This document shows positions 6,860 through 14,641 of a DNA stretch of 15,075 nt, piece by piece. The stretch's first letter is position 1; each line of letters begins with the position of its first letter. The translations under genes and the position numbers were made by a program. Under the pieces are notes generated by a model. It saw nothing but the letters and a program-made list of their open reading frames with translations, was not told where the DNA came from and did no database searches. Source of the stretch: Rhodospirillales bacterium (lineage in GTDB: Bacteria; Pseudomonadota; Alphaproteobacteria; Acetobacterales; Acetobacteraceae); NCBI GenBank assembly GCA_025350425.1, contig JANXXW010000491.1, positions 1 to 15,075 of the forward strand. The letters run 5' to 3'.

Positions 6860-8008
6860 ATGGAACAAGTGCTTCACGAGCAGCTGACCGGGTGGCGCCG
6901 CCACCTGCATACTCATCCAGAATTGTCGCTGCACGAGCAGGAGACCTCACGTTTCGTCGCCGCTCGCCTGGATGAGCTAGGTATCCCCTATATCGGCGGC
7001 GTCGGCGGCAATGGCGTGGTGGCCACCATCGCGCGCGGTGCTTCGCACCGGAGCGTTGGTTTACGGGCGGATATGGACGCCCTGCCGATCACCGAGACCA
7101 CGGGACTGCCATATGCCTCAGGCACTCCCGGAATCATGCACGCCTGCGGACATGACGGACATACCGTGTCGCTGCTGGGTGCGGCGGCGCTGCTGATGGC
7201 CGATACGAGTTGGAGCGGAACGGTGCAACTCGTGTTCCAGCCGGCGGAGGAGGGCTATGGAGGCGCCCGAAGCATGTTGGCAGACGGGCTGCTGGAACGG
7301 TTCCCGATGGAGCGTATCTTCGGCTACCATAATTGGCCCGGCCTCAAGGCGGGAACCGTGGCGATCCATGACGGAGCGTGCATGGCAGGCGGCTCGCGGG
7401 TCTATATCACGCTGCGAGGACTGGCCGGGCACGCCGGTATGCCGCACCTGACGCTCGATCCGATGGTGGCGGCGGGACACCTGATCGTGGCGCTGCAGTC
7501 CATCGTCTCACGCAACATCGATCCGCTGGAGACGGCGGTGATTTCGATCGGAATGATCGATGGTGGCATGGCCGCGAACCAAATCTGCGACAGCGTAACG
7601 CTGAAAGGCACGCACCGCACGTTCAAGCCGGCCATTCGCGACGCCTTGGACGCAGGTATCCGGCGCGTGGTCGACGGTATCGCGGCGACGTTCGGGATGA
7701 CCGCCGAAGTGGAAATCACGCCGGGTATGGGTCCGGTCGTGAACAACCTCGATTGCGCCGAGTTGGTCGCGCGAGCGGTGACAGATGCCGGGCTGGCGCT
7801 GCGGCGGGACCTGCCGCCGACGATGGCGAGCGAGGATTTTGGCTGGTATCTGGCCAAACTCCCAGGCGCCTTCTTGTGGATCGGCAACGGCCCCGGCGAT
7901 GGTGGCCGCGGGTTGCATAATCCAAACTATGATTTCAACGATGCCATCCTGCCGGCTGCTGCAACGGCGCTGGCCAGCACGGCCATGCGGGCATTGCGGA
8001 CGGACTAG
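6860..8008 (+). CDS. M20D-family amidohydrolase (N-acyl amino acid / hippurate hydrolase type)
   Basis: A cytoplasmic metal-dependent amidohydrolase of peptidase family M20, subfamily D, which splits N-acyl or aryl-acyl amino acids (aminoacylase, hippurate hydrolase and IAA-amino-acid hydrolase belong here). The 382-residue product is of normal length. Likely metal and catalytic residues are all present: C96 and H98 in HACGHDGHT, E130-E131 in QPAEEGYGGA, H157 in GYHNWP and H353 in LHNPNYDFND; RADMDALPI lies at 69-77. The dimerisation domain lies between about 175 and 290. I chose ATG 6860 because the conserved region starts soon after it (LTGWRRHLHTHPELSLHEQE) and a G-rich stretch precedes it. 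An in-frame ATG at 6803 adds 19 residues but has no ribosome binding site. The substrate cannot be read from the sequence, and no functional link to either neighbour is evident. Confidence 0.9.
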   Translation: MEQVLHEQLTGWRRHLHTHPELSLHEQETSRFVAARLDELGIPYIGGVGGNGVVATIARGASHRSVGLRADMDALPITETTGLPYASGTPGIMHACGHDGHTVSLLGAAALLMADTSWSGTVQLVFQPAEEGYGGARSMLADGLLERFPMERIFGYHNWPGLKAGTVAIHDGACMAGGSRVYITLRGLAGHAGMPHLTLDPMVAAGHLIVALQSIVSRNIDPLETAVISIGMIDGGMAANQICDSVTLKGTHRTFKPAIRDALDAGIRRVVDGIAATFGMTAEVEITPGMGPVVNNLDCAELVARAVTDAGLALRRDLPPTMASEDFGWYLAKLPGAFLWIGNGPGDGGRGLHNPNYDFNDAILPAAATALASTAMRALRTD

Positions 8009-8102
8009 CCGACTGCAGTGCGCGCGGTTTGTCCAGCCTGGAGACGTCGCATCATCCGCATTCACGTTGGCATGAGGCCGGTTGCAGCCTACATGCGCTG
8101 CC

Positions 8103-9797
8103 ATGAGTGAGCTGAAACAGGGTGCGGCGCGTTGGCTGCGGGGCAAGGCCGAGCCATCGAGCAGCCTGGTCCGCTGGATGGTTGCGTTGGGGTTGCTGGG
8201 TGTCGCGGCGGCGATCGGGCAAGCGTTCTGTATCGGTCAGATACTGGACGGGGCGCTTGGTCATCCGTCTCACTGGTCTACGCCCGATCTTCTCGCCGTG
8301 TTCGCGGTGCTCGCGTTGGTGCGGGCCGCCACCGGATTCCTGAGCGAGCGTGCGGCGTTCGGGACGGGCGCGTCGGCGCGTCGGCGGTTGCGGACGGAGG
8401 CGCTGGGCGGATTGCTTGCAGCCGGGCCGGCGCTGCTGCGGGAACGGTCTTCGGGCGAATTGGTGGCGACCGTGATCGACCGGATCGAAGCGCTCGACGC
8501 GTTCTTCGCCCGCTGGATGCCGGCCTCTCGGTTAGCGATCCTGGGACCGGCATTGGTGGCGTTGGTCGTCCTGATCGTCGACCCCGTGGGCGGCCTGATC
8601 CTGGCAGGTGCCGGCCTGATCGTGCCAGTGGGCATGGCGCTGTCGGGGTTGGGGGCCGCGAAGGCGTCGCGTCAGCAATTCTCCGCCATGGGACGCCTCC
8701 AGGCGCGCTTCCTCGACCGTATCCGTGGCATCGGTACAATCGTCCTGAACGGACGTATCGACGATGAGGCCCGTGGTCTTGCCCAGGCCGCCGATGAATT
8801 GCGTCAGCGGACCATGCGGGTGCTGCGGGTCGCGTTCCTGTCCGCGACGGTGCTTGACCTCGCGTTCGCGCTTGCTCTGGTGACGCTGGCGCTTCGCTTC
8901 GCCGCGCGCCTTTCGGGCGGACAGGGCGACCCCGGCAGCGCGCTGTTCGTGTTACTGCTGGTGCCAGAGTTCTTTGCCCCGCTCCGGACGTTTTCAGCTA
9001 GTTACCAGGATCGCTTCAAGGCGCTTGGCGCGGCCGAGGCGCTCGCCGCGCTGCCGGAGGCGCCGCTTCCCGAAGCGCCTCGCGACATCCGCAACGTGGC
9101 CGCCCAAGGGATCGCCGTGGCGTTCGAGAACGTGCAGCTGACCTGGGACCCGGCGCGCGGCCCTGCTCTTGACGGCGTGAGCTTCCGGGTTCCGGCAGGC
9201 GAGACGCTCGTGCTGGCGGGACCGTCGGGGGCTGGCAAGTCCAGCGTAATCGAGATCCTGCTCGGCTTCGTGCCACCGGGTGGCGGTCGGGTGACGCTGA
9301 ACGGCGCCGATCTCACGACGCTGGTGCCGCGCGCCTTATCGCGTCTTACCGCCTGGATCGGCCAGACGCCCATGCTATTTGCCACCTCGATCCGCGAGAA
9401 TATTCGCTTGGCGCGGCCTGAGGCCACCGACGCGCAGGTGGCTGACGCGGTGCGGGCCGCACGGCTGGACGGTTTTGTTGCTGATCTTCCGGAGGGTCTC
9501 GATACCACCATCGGGGAGGCGGGCTTCGGCCTGTCGGGCGGCCAGGCACAACGCGTCGCGATCGCGCGCGCCTTTCTGAAGGATGCGCCGCTGCTGCTGC
9601 TGGATGAGCCGACCGCCCATCTGGATCCCGCAACCGAAACCGAGGTTCTGGATAGCCTGCGACGCCTCGCGGTCGGACGCACCGTCATCCTGGCCAGCCA
9701 TTCCGCCGCCGCGCATGCCTTTTCCGGCAACGGCTTCGCGGTACGCCGGCTTGACCTGCGCGAAGGCCAGGTAGTGACCGCGCGAGGAGTGGCATGA
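8103..9797 (+). CDS. cydD: CydD, subunit of the thiol-exporting ABC transporter CydDC
   Basis: CydDC is a heterodimeric inner-membrane ABC exporter that carries cysteine and glutathione to the periplasm and is needed to assemble cytochrome bd oxidase. This 564-residue half-transporter has an N-terminal six-helix membrane domain (about 20-310) and an ATPase domain. The Walker A motif GPSGAGKSS is at 373-381, signature LSGGQ at 477-481, Walker B LLLLDEP at 497-503, and an H-loop in ASHSAAAHAF near the end. It is followed by cydC with a 4-bp ATGA overlap, which fixes the pair and the naming order. The start is uncertain: ATG 8103 has no clear ribosome binding site, while an in-frame TTG at 8082 with GAGG four bases upstream would add seven residues. 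No cydAB genes lie in the window. Confidence 0.9.
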   Translation: MSELKQGAARWLRGKAEPSSSLVRWMVALGLLGVAAAIGQAFCIGQILDGALGHPSHWSTPDLLAVFAVLALVRAATGFLSERAAFGTGASARRRLRTEALGGLLAAGPALLRERSSGELVATVIDRIEALDAFFARWMPASRLAILGPALVALVVLIVDPVGGLILAGAGLIVPVGMALSGLGAAKASRQQFSAMGRLQARFLDRIRGIGTIVLNGRIDDEARGLAQAADELRQRTMRVLRVAFLSATVLDLAFALALVTLALRFAARLSGGQGDPGSALFVLLLVPEFFAPLRTFSASYQDRFKALGAAEALAALPEAPLPEAPRDIRNVAAQGIAVAFENVQLTWDPARGPALDGVSFRVPAGETLVLAGPSGAGKSSVIEILLGFVPPGGGRVTLNGADLTTLVPRALSRLTAWIGQTPMLFATSIRENIRLARPEATDAQVADAVRAARLDGFVADLPEGLDTTIGEAGFGLSGGQAQRVAIARAFLKDAPLLLLDEPTAHLDPATETEVLDSLRRLAVGRTVILASHSAAAHAFSGNGFAVRRLDLREGQVVTARGVA

Positions 9798-11428
9798 TCG
9801 CACTCACGCGAGTCCTGGCGCTGTGGCGCAGGCGGGCGCCTTGGCTCGTGTTGGGCGCCGTTATCTCGTTGGTGGCGCTGGCATCCGGCGTGGCGCTCGC
9901 CACGGTTTCGGGTACCGTGATCGCAGCGGCACTGCTCGGCGGCACGCTCGCGGCGCCGCTATGGCTGCGCGTGCTGGCGCCAGCCCGTGTGGTGCTGCGC
10001 TACGTCGAGCGCTTGGTGACGCACAACGCGATGTTCCGGGCGCTGTCGGACCTGAGGGTGTGGTTCTTTCGCGGACTGGCCGGGCGGGCCGCCGGTGGCC
10101 TGGGCTATCGGCGCAGCGGCGACGTGCTTGCTCGCCTGGTGGGCGACGTCGAGGCCCTGGACGGCCTTTATCTCCGCATTCTGCTGCCAATGGCGGGTGC
10201 TGCGATGTTGCTGCCCATACTGCTGGTGGCGCTGTGGCGGCTGGGTCCAGGTTTGACCATCGGCGTGGGGCTGCTGTTCGTGGCGAGCGCGTTCGTGATT
10301 CCGGCCTGGGCCGCGAGGCTCGCGCGCGGCGGCGGTAAGCGCGTGGCTGAGGCCGGTGCCGCGATGCGGGTAGCCGCCGTGGATGCCGTGAGTGGCATCC
10401 GCGAAGTGCGAGCCTTTGGACTGGAAGGGAGCATGTTGGCTTCCGTGCAGGCGCGAGAGGCGGCCCTGTTCTCCGCCCAGCATCGGCAGTCGCTGGGAGT
10501 CGCCTGGGCTGGTGTCATCGCTCTGCTGTGTGGGCAGGCCGCGCTGGGGCTGCTGCTGCTGAATGTCGGGACATTGGCCGGGGTCCTCGCGGTCGCGTCC
10601 TTGTTCCTGGTGATCGCCGCGTTCGAGGCGGTCTCGGGTCTGCCCCGGGCGGGATGGCTGGCGGGACAGGCGGAGGTGGCGGCCGGGCGCGTTGTCGCGG
10701 CGGCGGAGGAGCCTTCCGAAGCTGGAGCGGAGCCCTTATCGCCGGCCGCTATGCCACCCGGAAGCGCGCTACGGTTCGAGGCGGTGCGGTTTCGCTGGCA
10801 GCCGGACCGACCCTGGATATTCGATGGCCTTACCCTGGATATCCCGCAGGGGTTTCGGGTCGCTTTGCTCGGGCCATCCGGTAGCGGGAAATCCACCTTG
10901 GCCGCATTGGCGCTGCGCCTGGCAACGGCGCAATCCGGCCGTGTGCTGCTGGGCGGGGTCGATATCGCAACCCTAGCGGCGGGGGAATTACGTGGGCGTG
11001 TGGGAATGCTCAATCAGGCAACGCACCTGTTCAGCGACACGATTCGCGCGAACTTGCTACTGGCTAATCCAGCCGCCAGTGATGTGGCCCTGTGGGCGGC
11101 GCTGGACGCGGCGCAAATGGGCGAGATGGTGCGCGGCCTGCCGGAGCGTCTCGATACCTGGGTGGGTGAGGCCGGAATGGGCTTTTCGGGAGGGCAGGGA
11201 CGACGCCTGGCGCTGGCTCGCGCGCTGCTTTCGCCGGCTTCGGTGTTGATCCTGGACGAGCCCTGCGCCGGGCTTGACGTCGATACCGAGCGCGAATTCC
11301 TGACCACGCTGAACGAGGTGGCCGGCACGCGAACGATCATTCTGATCGTGCACCGGCTGACAGGCGTGGAGCAGCTGGATCGGGTCTGGCGTCTTTCCGG
11401 CGGATACGCGGTGGCCGCCGCCGCCTAG
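9794..11428 (+). CDS. cydC: CydC, subunit of the thiol-exporting ABC transporter CydDC
   Basis: The second half of CydDC, 544 residues. The membrane domain carries the CydC-typical stretch LAPARVVLRYVERLVTH (61-77) followed by FRALSDLRVWFFRGL (81-95). The ATPase domain has Walker A GPSGSGKST at 360-368, signature FSGGQ at 464-468, Walker B VLILDEP at 484-490 and the switch histidine H520 in IVHRLTG. The ATG overlaps the cydD stop (ATGA), so translation is probably coupled. Its TAG stop shares two bases with a CTA that is a second in-frame stop for the convergent diguanylate cyclase gene. The region between residues 300 and 322 is an Ala/Glu/Pro-rich linker. Confidence 0.9.
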   Translation: MIALTRVLALWRRRAPWLVLGAVISLVALASGVALATVSGTVIAAALLGGTLAAPLWLRVLAPARVVLRYVERLVTHNAMFRALSDLRVWFFRGLAGRAAGGLGYRRSGDVLARLVGDVEALDGLYLRILLPMAGAAMLLPILLVALWRLGPGLTIGVGLLFVASAFVIPAWAARLARGGGKRVAEAGAAMRVAAVDAVSGIREVRAFGLEGSMLASVQAREAALFSAQHRQSLGVAWAGVIALLCGQAALGLLLLNVGTLAGVLAVASLFLVIAAFEAVSGLPRAGWLAGQAEVAAGRVVAAAEEPSEAGAEPLSPAAMPPGSALRFEAVRFRWQPDRPWIFDGLTLDIPQGFRVALLGPSGSGKSTLAALALRLATAQSGRVLLGGVDIATLAAGELRGRVGMLNQATHLFSDTIRANLLLANPAASDVALWAALDAAQMGEMVRGLPERLDTWVGEAGMGFSGGQGRRLALARALLSPASVLILDEPCAGLDVDTEREFLTTLNEVAGTRTIILIVHRLTGVEQLDRVWRLSGGYAVAAAA

Positions 11429-11479
11429 CCTTCCCGGCGGATGGCCTTCCCGCCGCCTTAGCCTTCTCGGCGGATGGCC
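11426..11479. repeat. Two 21-bp direct repeats at the convergent ends of cydC and the GGDEF gene
   Basis: Positions 11426-11446 and 11459-11479 match at 20 of 21 bases, offset by 33 bp. Both copies are preceded by CCGCCGCC. The second copy encodes the last residues (AIRREG and stop) of the diguanylate cyclase on the minus strand. The first copy, beyond its TAA, would encode AIRREG and a TAG stop again in the same frame. This is a short tandem duplication of the gene's 3' end. Confidence 0.8.
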
Positions 11480-13389
11480 CAGGGCAGGACCATGATGTTC
11501 TCGGCCATGTCGATCATAGGTGCGCGTTCGGTGCGGTCCCGCCCCAGGCGTTTGGCCTCGTAAAGTGCCGCGTCGGCCGCCTCAACCAGGACGGAACTGG
11601 CCGTGCTGCGGTTCGGGACTGCCTCGGCACTGCCAATGCTCACGGTGACGTGGCCGCTTCGGTTGCCGATATGCGGCATCGCCAGGGCGGCGATTCCCTC
11701 CCGTACTCTCGCCGCGATCTCCATGGCCCCGCTACCATCGGTATCTGGAAGAATGACCGCGAACTCCTCACCGCCATACCGCGCCACGAGGTCGCCCGGA
11801 CGGCGGACGCTGCTGGCGATGGCGGTGGCGATGGCGTGCAGGCAGGTATCGCCCATCAAGTGGCCATACTGGTCGTTGAACAGCTTGAAATGATCGACGT
11901 CGATCAGCAGCATCGAGAGTTGAGCGTGCGAGCGCATCGCCCGGCGCCATTCCCGGTCCAGCATCTCGTCAAAGCGGCGGCGATTCGCCACGCCGGTTAG
12001 CGCGTCCGTCGCCGCGAGCTCGGTCAGGTCGGCGGCGGCGGCGGCGAGCGCCAGCTCCGTCTCCTTCTGGTGGGAAACGTCACGGGTGTTGCCAATCAAC
12101 TCGCGTGGGCTGCCATCGGCGTTGCGCACCAGGATCACCCGGGCTTCCAACCATGCCCATGTGCCATCCCGGCGCAGGTTGCGGTAGATTTGGGTGGCCC
12201 GCTCCGTGGCGCCCGCGCCTAGCCTCGCGCCCATCGCCCGCAGCGCTTCCGCGTCGTCCGGATGGATGTAGCGCCGGTAATCCGCGCCAAGCATCTCTTC
12301 TGCCGGCCAGCCAAGGATATCGACCACCGACGGGGAGACGTACAGCCTGTTTCCATCGAGGCTGAAGCGGCTGATTATGTCGCTCGAATTGTCGGCGAGC
12401 ACCCTATACAGTTGCTCGCTCTCGCGGATGCTTGCCGCTACCTCGCGCACGGCCGAGGTGCGGCGGCCGAATACCTGTTTGCTCCGATGAAGCCTGGCGA
12501 TGGCGGAGCTGAGCGGTAGCAGCGTGGTTATCAGCGTCGCGAGATAGATCTGCATGCCGACGAGCCTGAAAGTCGAATTCTCGATAGCAGCCAGTTTGAG
12601 TGGCCCGTTGCTCGCCGCGCCGCATAATACGGCCATGAGGATCGAAAGCGGGAGCGCCCACGCGACAGTGGACGGTCCAAACCAGAGCGCCACCACCAAC
12701 GGTACAAAAGGCAGGAACAGGAGCGGCAGGTCGTTTTGCGTGAACGTTGCCGCCACCATCGCCCCCACCGCCACCGCCGTCAGGCCCAGCAGCAGCACGG
12801 CCCCGGCGCGCCGGTCTTCGAACGCGCGGAAAGCACCCTGGCGTCCGGCCAACGCCAGAACCAGTGGAGTTGTCACGATCAAGCCAAGCACGTGGCTCGC
12901 CCACCAAACCGGCAGCAGTTCCAGTCGGGAAAATCCGAACAGGACCGCGATGCAGAGGGCGGAGGCGAGGCAAGCCGTCGCCACGTCGAGCGCGGCGAAC
13001 AAAAGGAAGCGCTTCGGGCGGGCAAGATTGGAACGCCCATCGAGATCGCCCCGCAGCAGCGCGAAAGCCACCATCGCTTCGATGAAACAGGCGGTCAGGT
13101 CGCGTGCCACCGTGATTTCTGACCGGCCTAGGGCCACGAGCACCGCGAAGTTGGTGGAAAGGCCAAGCGCCAGGATACCTGCCCGTTTCCATCCATGCCG
13201 GGGCGCTCGCGCTGCCAGCAGCATCGCCAGGATGATCCCCGTGGGCGGCCATATGAGCGCGATCCCCGTGGACCGTTCGAGCGTCAGCCCGATCCAGGTT
13301 GCGATCGCCACCGACAGGGCGAACGCGATGCCGTTCTGGATCAGGCGCGATAGTTCGACCTGGGACGTTTTGAAACGACGATGCGGCAT
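11458..13389 (-). CDS. MASE1-PAS-GGDEF diguanylate cyclase
   Basis: Makes cyclic di-GMP from two GTP. The 643-residue protein begins with a MASE1-type multi-helix membrane sensor (about 12-300, including GIALIWPPTGIILAMLLAAR). A PAS domain follows (about 322-440, ESEQLYRVLADNSSDIISRF and a PAC-like RRDGTWAWLEARV), then the GGDEF domain (about 455-620, TDALTGVANRRRFDEML). The active site reads GGEEF at 539-543 and the inhibitory I-site RPGD at 530-533 is intact with the usual five-residue spacing, so the enzyme should be active and subject to product inhibition. The ATG at 13389 has GGAG nine bases upstream; an open frame continues up to 13593, but the extra residues are not conserved-looking. 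It is convergent with cydC, and the tail is duplicated beyond the stop. The signal sensed by MASE1 is unknown. Confidence 0.92.
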   Translation of the reverse strand: MPHRRFKTSQVELSRLIQNGIAFALSVAIATWIGLTLERSTGIALIWPPTGIILAMLLAARAPRHGWKRAGILALGLSTNFAVLVALGRSEITVARDLTACFIEAMVAFALLRGDLDGRSNLARPKRFLLFAALDVATACLASALCIAVLFGFSRLELLPVWWASHVLGLIVTTPLVLALAGRQGAFRAFEDRRAGAVLLLGLTAVAVGAMVAATFTQNDLPLLFLPFVPLVVALWFGPSTVAWALPLSILMAVLCGAASNGPLKLAAIENSTFRLVGMQIYLATLITTLLPLSSAIARLHRSKQVFGRRTSAVREVAASIRESEQLYRVLADNSSDIISRFSLDGNRLYVSPSVVDILGWPAEEMLGADYRRYIHPDDAEALRAMGARLGAGATERATQIYRNLRRDGTWAWLEARVILVRNADGSPRELIGNTRDVSHQKETELALAAAAADLTELAATDALTGVANRRRFDEMLDREWRRAMRSHAQLSMLLIDVDHFKLFNDQYGHLMGDTCLHAIATAIASSVRRPGDLVARYGGEEFAVILPDTDGSGAMEIAARVREGIAALAMPHIGNRSGHVTVSIGSAEAVPNRSTASSVLVEAADAALYEAKRLGRDRTERAPMIDMAENIMVLPWAIRREG

Positions 13390-13452
13390 GGACGAGCGCT
13401 CCGGACGCCGCATCCTGCGCCTGGTTGGTGAACGCTTCGTTAACGCGCAGGG

Positions 13453-13461
13453 CCCCCCCCC
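13453..13461. repeat. Run of nine C residues in the intergenic region
   Basis: An uninterrupted C9 tract lies between the divergent diguanylate cyclase start (13389) and the small reading frame at 13510. Such tracts are prone to slippage and to sequencing error. It is not inside any confident coding frame. Confidence 0.9.
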
Positions 13462-13477
13462 TGAGCGTTGTTCGCGC

Positions 13478-13493
13478 GTGCCGCTCGCGGCAC
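13478..13493 (+). repeat. Short GC-rich hairpin before the small reading frame
   Basis: GTGCCG (13478-13483), loop CTCG, then CGGCAC (13488-13493) form a perfect stem ending five bases before the AGGAG ribosome binding site of the small frame at 13510. It may be a 5'-UTR stem-loop of that gene or the end of a short transcript; no T tract follows. Confidence 0.5.
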
Positions 13494-13509
13494 AGCATAG
13501 GAGAACGCC

Positions 13510-13692
13510 CTGAAGCCGCCGCACACCGAGCAAGATGTCGCGCATACCGACGACGAGCAAAACACCGGCGACGAGCAGAATACCGGCAATCACAAGGAAC
13601 CTGGCGTCAAGGAGGCCGGCGGGGCGGACAAGGTCGGTGGGACCAGGATCGGTGCCGCGAACTTAGAGCGGAAGGCTTTGACGAAGGAGTAG
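13510..13692 (+). CDS. Probable small hydrophilic protein with a CTG start codon
   Basis: A 60-codon frame runs from CTG 13510 to TAG 13690-13692. A textbook AGGAG (13499-13503) sits six bases upstream of the CTG, and an in-frame TAG (13498-13500) overlaps it, so no ATG, GTG or TTG can serve. By hand count 48 of 60 third positions are G or C, as in the real genes around it. The product is very hydrophilic, with the near repeat DDEQNTGDEQNTG (residues 14-26), a Gly/Lys/Asp-rich middle and the end NLERKALTKE. There is no signal peptide or membrane segment. I do not recognise a family; the composition recalls small disordered stress proteins, which is inference only. It diverges from the diguanylate cyclase gene and precedes the SOS cassette. 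Confidence 0.45.
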   Translation: MKPPHTEQDVAHTDDEQNTGDEQNTGNHKEPGVKEAGGADKVGGTRIGAANLERKALTKE

Positions 13693-13710
13693 GATCGCCG
13701 TGCAACACAC

Positions 13711-13735
13711 GGAACGAAAACGTCTCTGATTCGTG
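13711..13735 (+). promoter_or_regulatory. Weak EcfG-like promoter candidate upstream of imuA
   Basis: GGAAC (13711-13715), 16 bases, then CGTG (13732-13735), one mismatch from the GGAAC-N16/17-CGTT consensus. It lies about 67 bp before the imuA ATG, upstream of the LexA box. A single near match in this length of sequence can arise by chance. Confidence 0.25.
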
Positions 13736-13764
13736 TTGAAAATACGACTCGACTCAAGCTGCAT

Positions 13765-13779
13765 GTTCTACATATGTTC
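13765..13779 (+). promoter_or_regulatory. LexA box (SOS operator)
   Basis: GTTC-TACATAT-GTTC is an exact match to the alphaproteobacterial LexA site GTTC-N7-GTTC, 22 bp upstream of the imuA ATG in a locally AT-rich stretch. LexA should repress imuA-imuB until RecA-induced self-cleavage after DNA damage. Confidence 0.87.
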
Positions 13780-13801
13780 TCTTCGCGTAAGCGAGGTTAG
13801 A

Positions 13802-14641
13802 ATGGCACTTACAGGCGATTTGGCGATCCCGGCTTTCCCCGTGGCCGATCTGCGCGCTCGGATTGGGCGTCTTCAGCGATCTAAAACACGGCAAAGCGAC
13901 CCGGGGAAGATGCTGTCCACAGGCGTCTCCGCGATCGATGCGAGCCTGGGTGGCGGCCTGGGGCACGGCGCATTGCATGAAGTGGCCGGGGCGGGACCGG
14001 AAGCGGAGCACGGCACGGCGGCGACCTTGCTGGTAGCCGGGCTGCTGGCCCGCACCGACGGCCCGATACTCTGGGTGATGGAGCGGCGCGACCTGTTCCC
14101 GCCCGCCCTGGCCGCGGCCGGCCTGCATCCGGACAGGGTAGTGTATGCCGAGGCCGGTAGGCCGGCCGGGGTGCTTCAGGCCATGGAGGACGCGTTGCGC
14201 TACCGCGACGCGACTGGCGGCAAGCTCGCCGGGGTGATCGGCGAGGTGCGCGGTCGGCTGGGGCTTACCGCCTCGCGTCGGTTGCAGCTCGCCGCCGAGG
14301 CCGCCGGCGTGATCGCCTTCGTGTTGCTTCGAACGAGGCGCTCCCGCCAGGTCGGTGCTCCCGCTGCCGGCACGTTCGAGCCGAACGCAGCCGTGACGCG
14401 CTGGCGGGTGGCGTGCCTGCCGTGCGCGCCACCTTTGCAGCAACGGCCGGATTGGCCTGGCCTGGGGCTGTCACGCTGGCAGCTCGACCTCGTGCGCCGT
14501 CGTGGCGGTGAGCCTGCATCGTGGATTGTGGAGGTGGGGGATGCGCCGCATCGTCTCCGTCTGGCTTCCGACCTGGCCAACCGATCGCATTCGCCGCAAC
14601 TACCGGGGCAGCAATTGCTCGGACGCCGCGCCGTCGCCTGA
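13802..14641 (+). CDS. imuA: ImuA, accessory protein of SOS translesion mutagenesis
   Basis: ImuA works with ImuB and DnaE2 in damage-induced, error-prone DNA synthesis in bacteria that use this cassette. The 279-residue product has the RecA-like ImuA organisation: LSTGVSAIDASLGGGLGHGA at 39-58, HEVAGAGPEAEHGTAATLL where a P-loop would be but is degenerate, and GPILWVMERRDLFPPAL at 87-103. GVIGEVRGRLGLTASRRLQL follows at 144-163. The ATG at 13802 has GAGG five bases upstream. A longer frame from 13733 would place coding sequence across the LexA box and is unlikely. imuB starts inside the last 101 bases of this gene, so translation is probably coupled. It is controlled by the LexA box just upstream. 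Confidence 0.88.
   Translation: MALTGDLAIPAFPVADLRARIGRLQRSKTRQSDPGKMLSTGVSAIDASLGGGLGHGALHEVAGAGPEAEHGTAATLLVAGLLARTDGPILWVMERRDLFPPALAAAGLHPDRVVYAEAGRPAGVLQAMEDALRYRDATGGKLAGVIGEVRGRLGLTASRRLQLAAEAAGVIAFVLLRTRRSRQVGAPAAGTFEPNAAVTRWRVACLPCAPPLQQRPDWPGLGLSRWQLDLVRRRGGEPASWIVEVGDAPHRLRLASDLANRSHSPQLPGQQLLGRRAVA

Noticed and set aside
10168..11013. Open frame of 281 codons opposite cydC
   Set aside because: Antisense shadow of a GC-rich ABC transporter gene; the cydC frame carries all expected motifs.
12404..13498. Open frame of 364 codons on the minus strand overlapping the cyclase in another frame
   Set aside because: Frame-shifted shadow of the same gene, rich in Arg/Gly with no recognisable domain.
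12554..13513. Open frame of 319 codons on the plus strand, opposite the diguanylate cyclase
   Set aside because: It mirrors the GGDEF gene's membrane region in GC-rich sequence. The product is low-complexity (Ser/Ala/Arg-rich) with no domain, while the opposite strand has clear MASE1 and GGEEF motifs.
13535..13666. 43-codon frame starting with ATG inside the small gene region
   Set aside because: No convincing Shine-Dalgarno sequence, and its codon pattern does not resemble the neighbours. It was considered as an alternative to the CTG frame and judged less likely.
13425..13739. Open frame of 104 codons on the plus strand across the small gene
   Set aside because: Arg-rich translation with no ribosome binding site at its start; the alternative frame from 13510 has a far better ribosome binding site and third-position GC.
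13733..13801. Upstream extension of imuA by 23 codons
   Set aside because: It would run through the LexA box and has no ribosome binding site; ATG 13802 has GAGG at good spacing.
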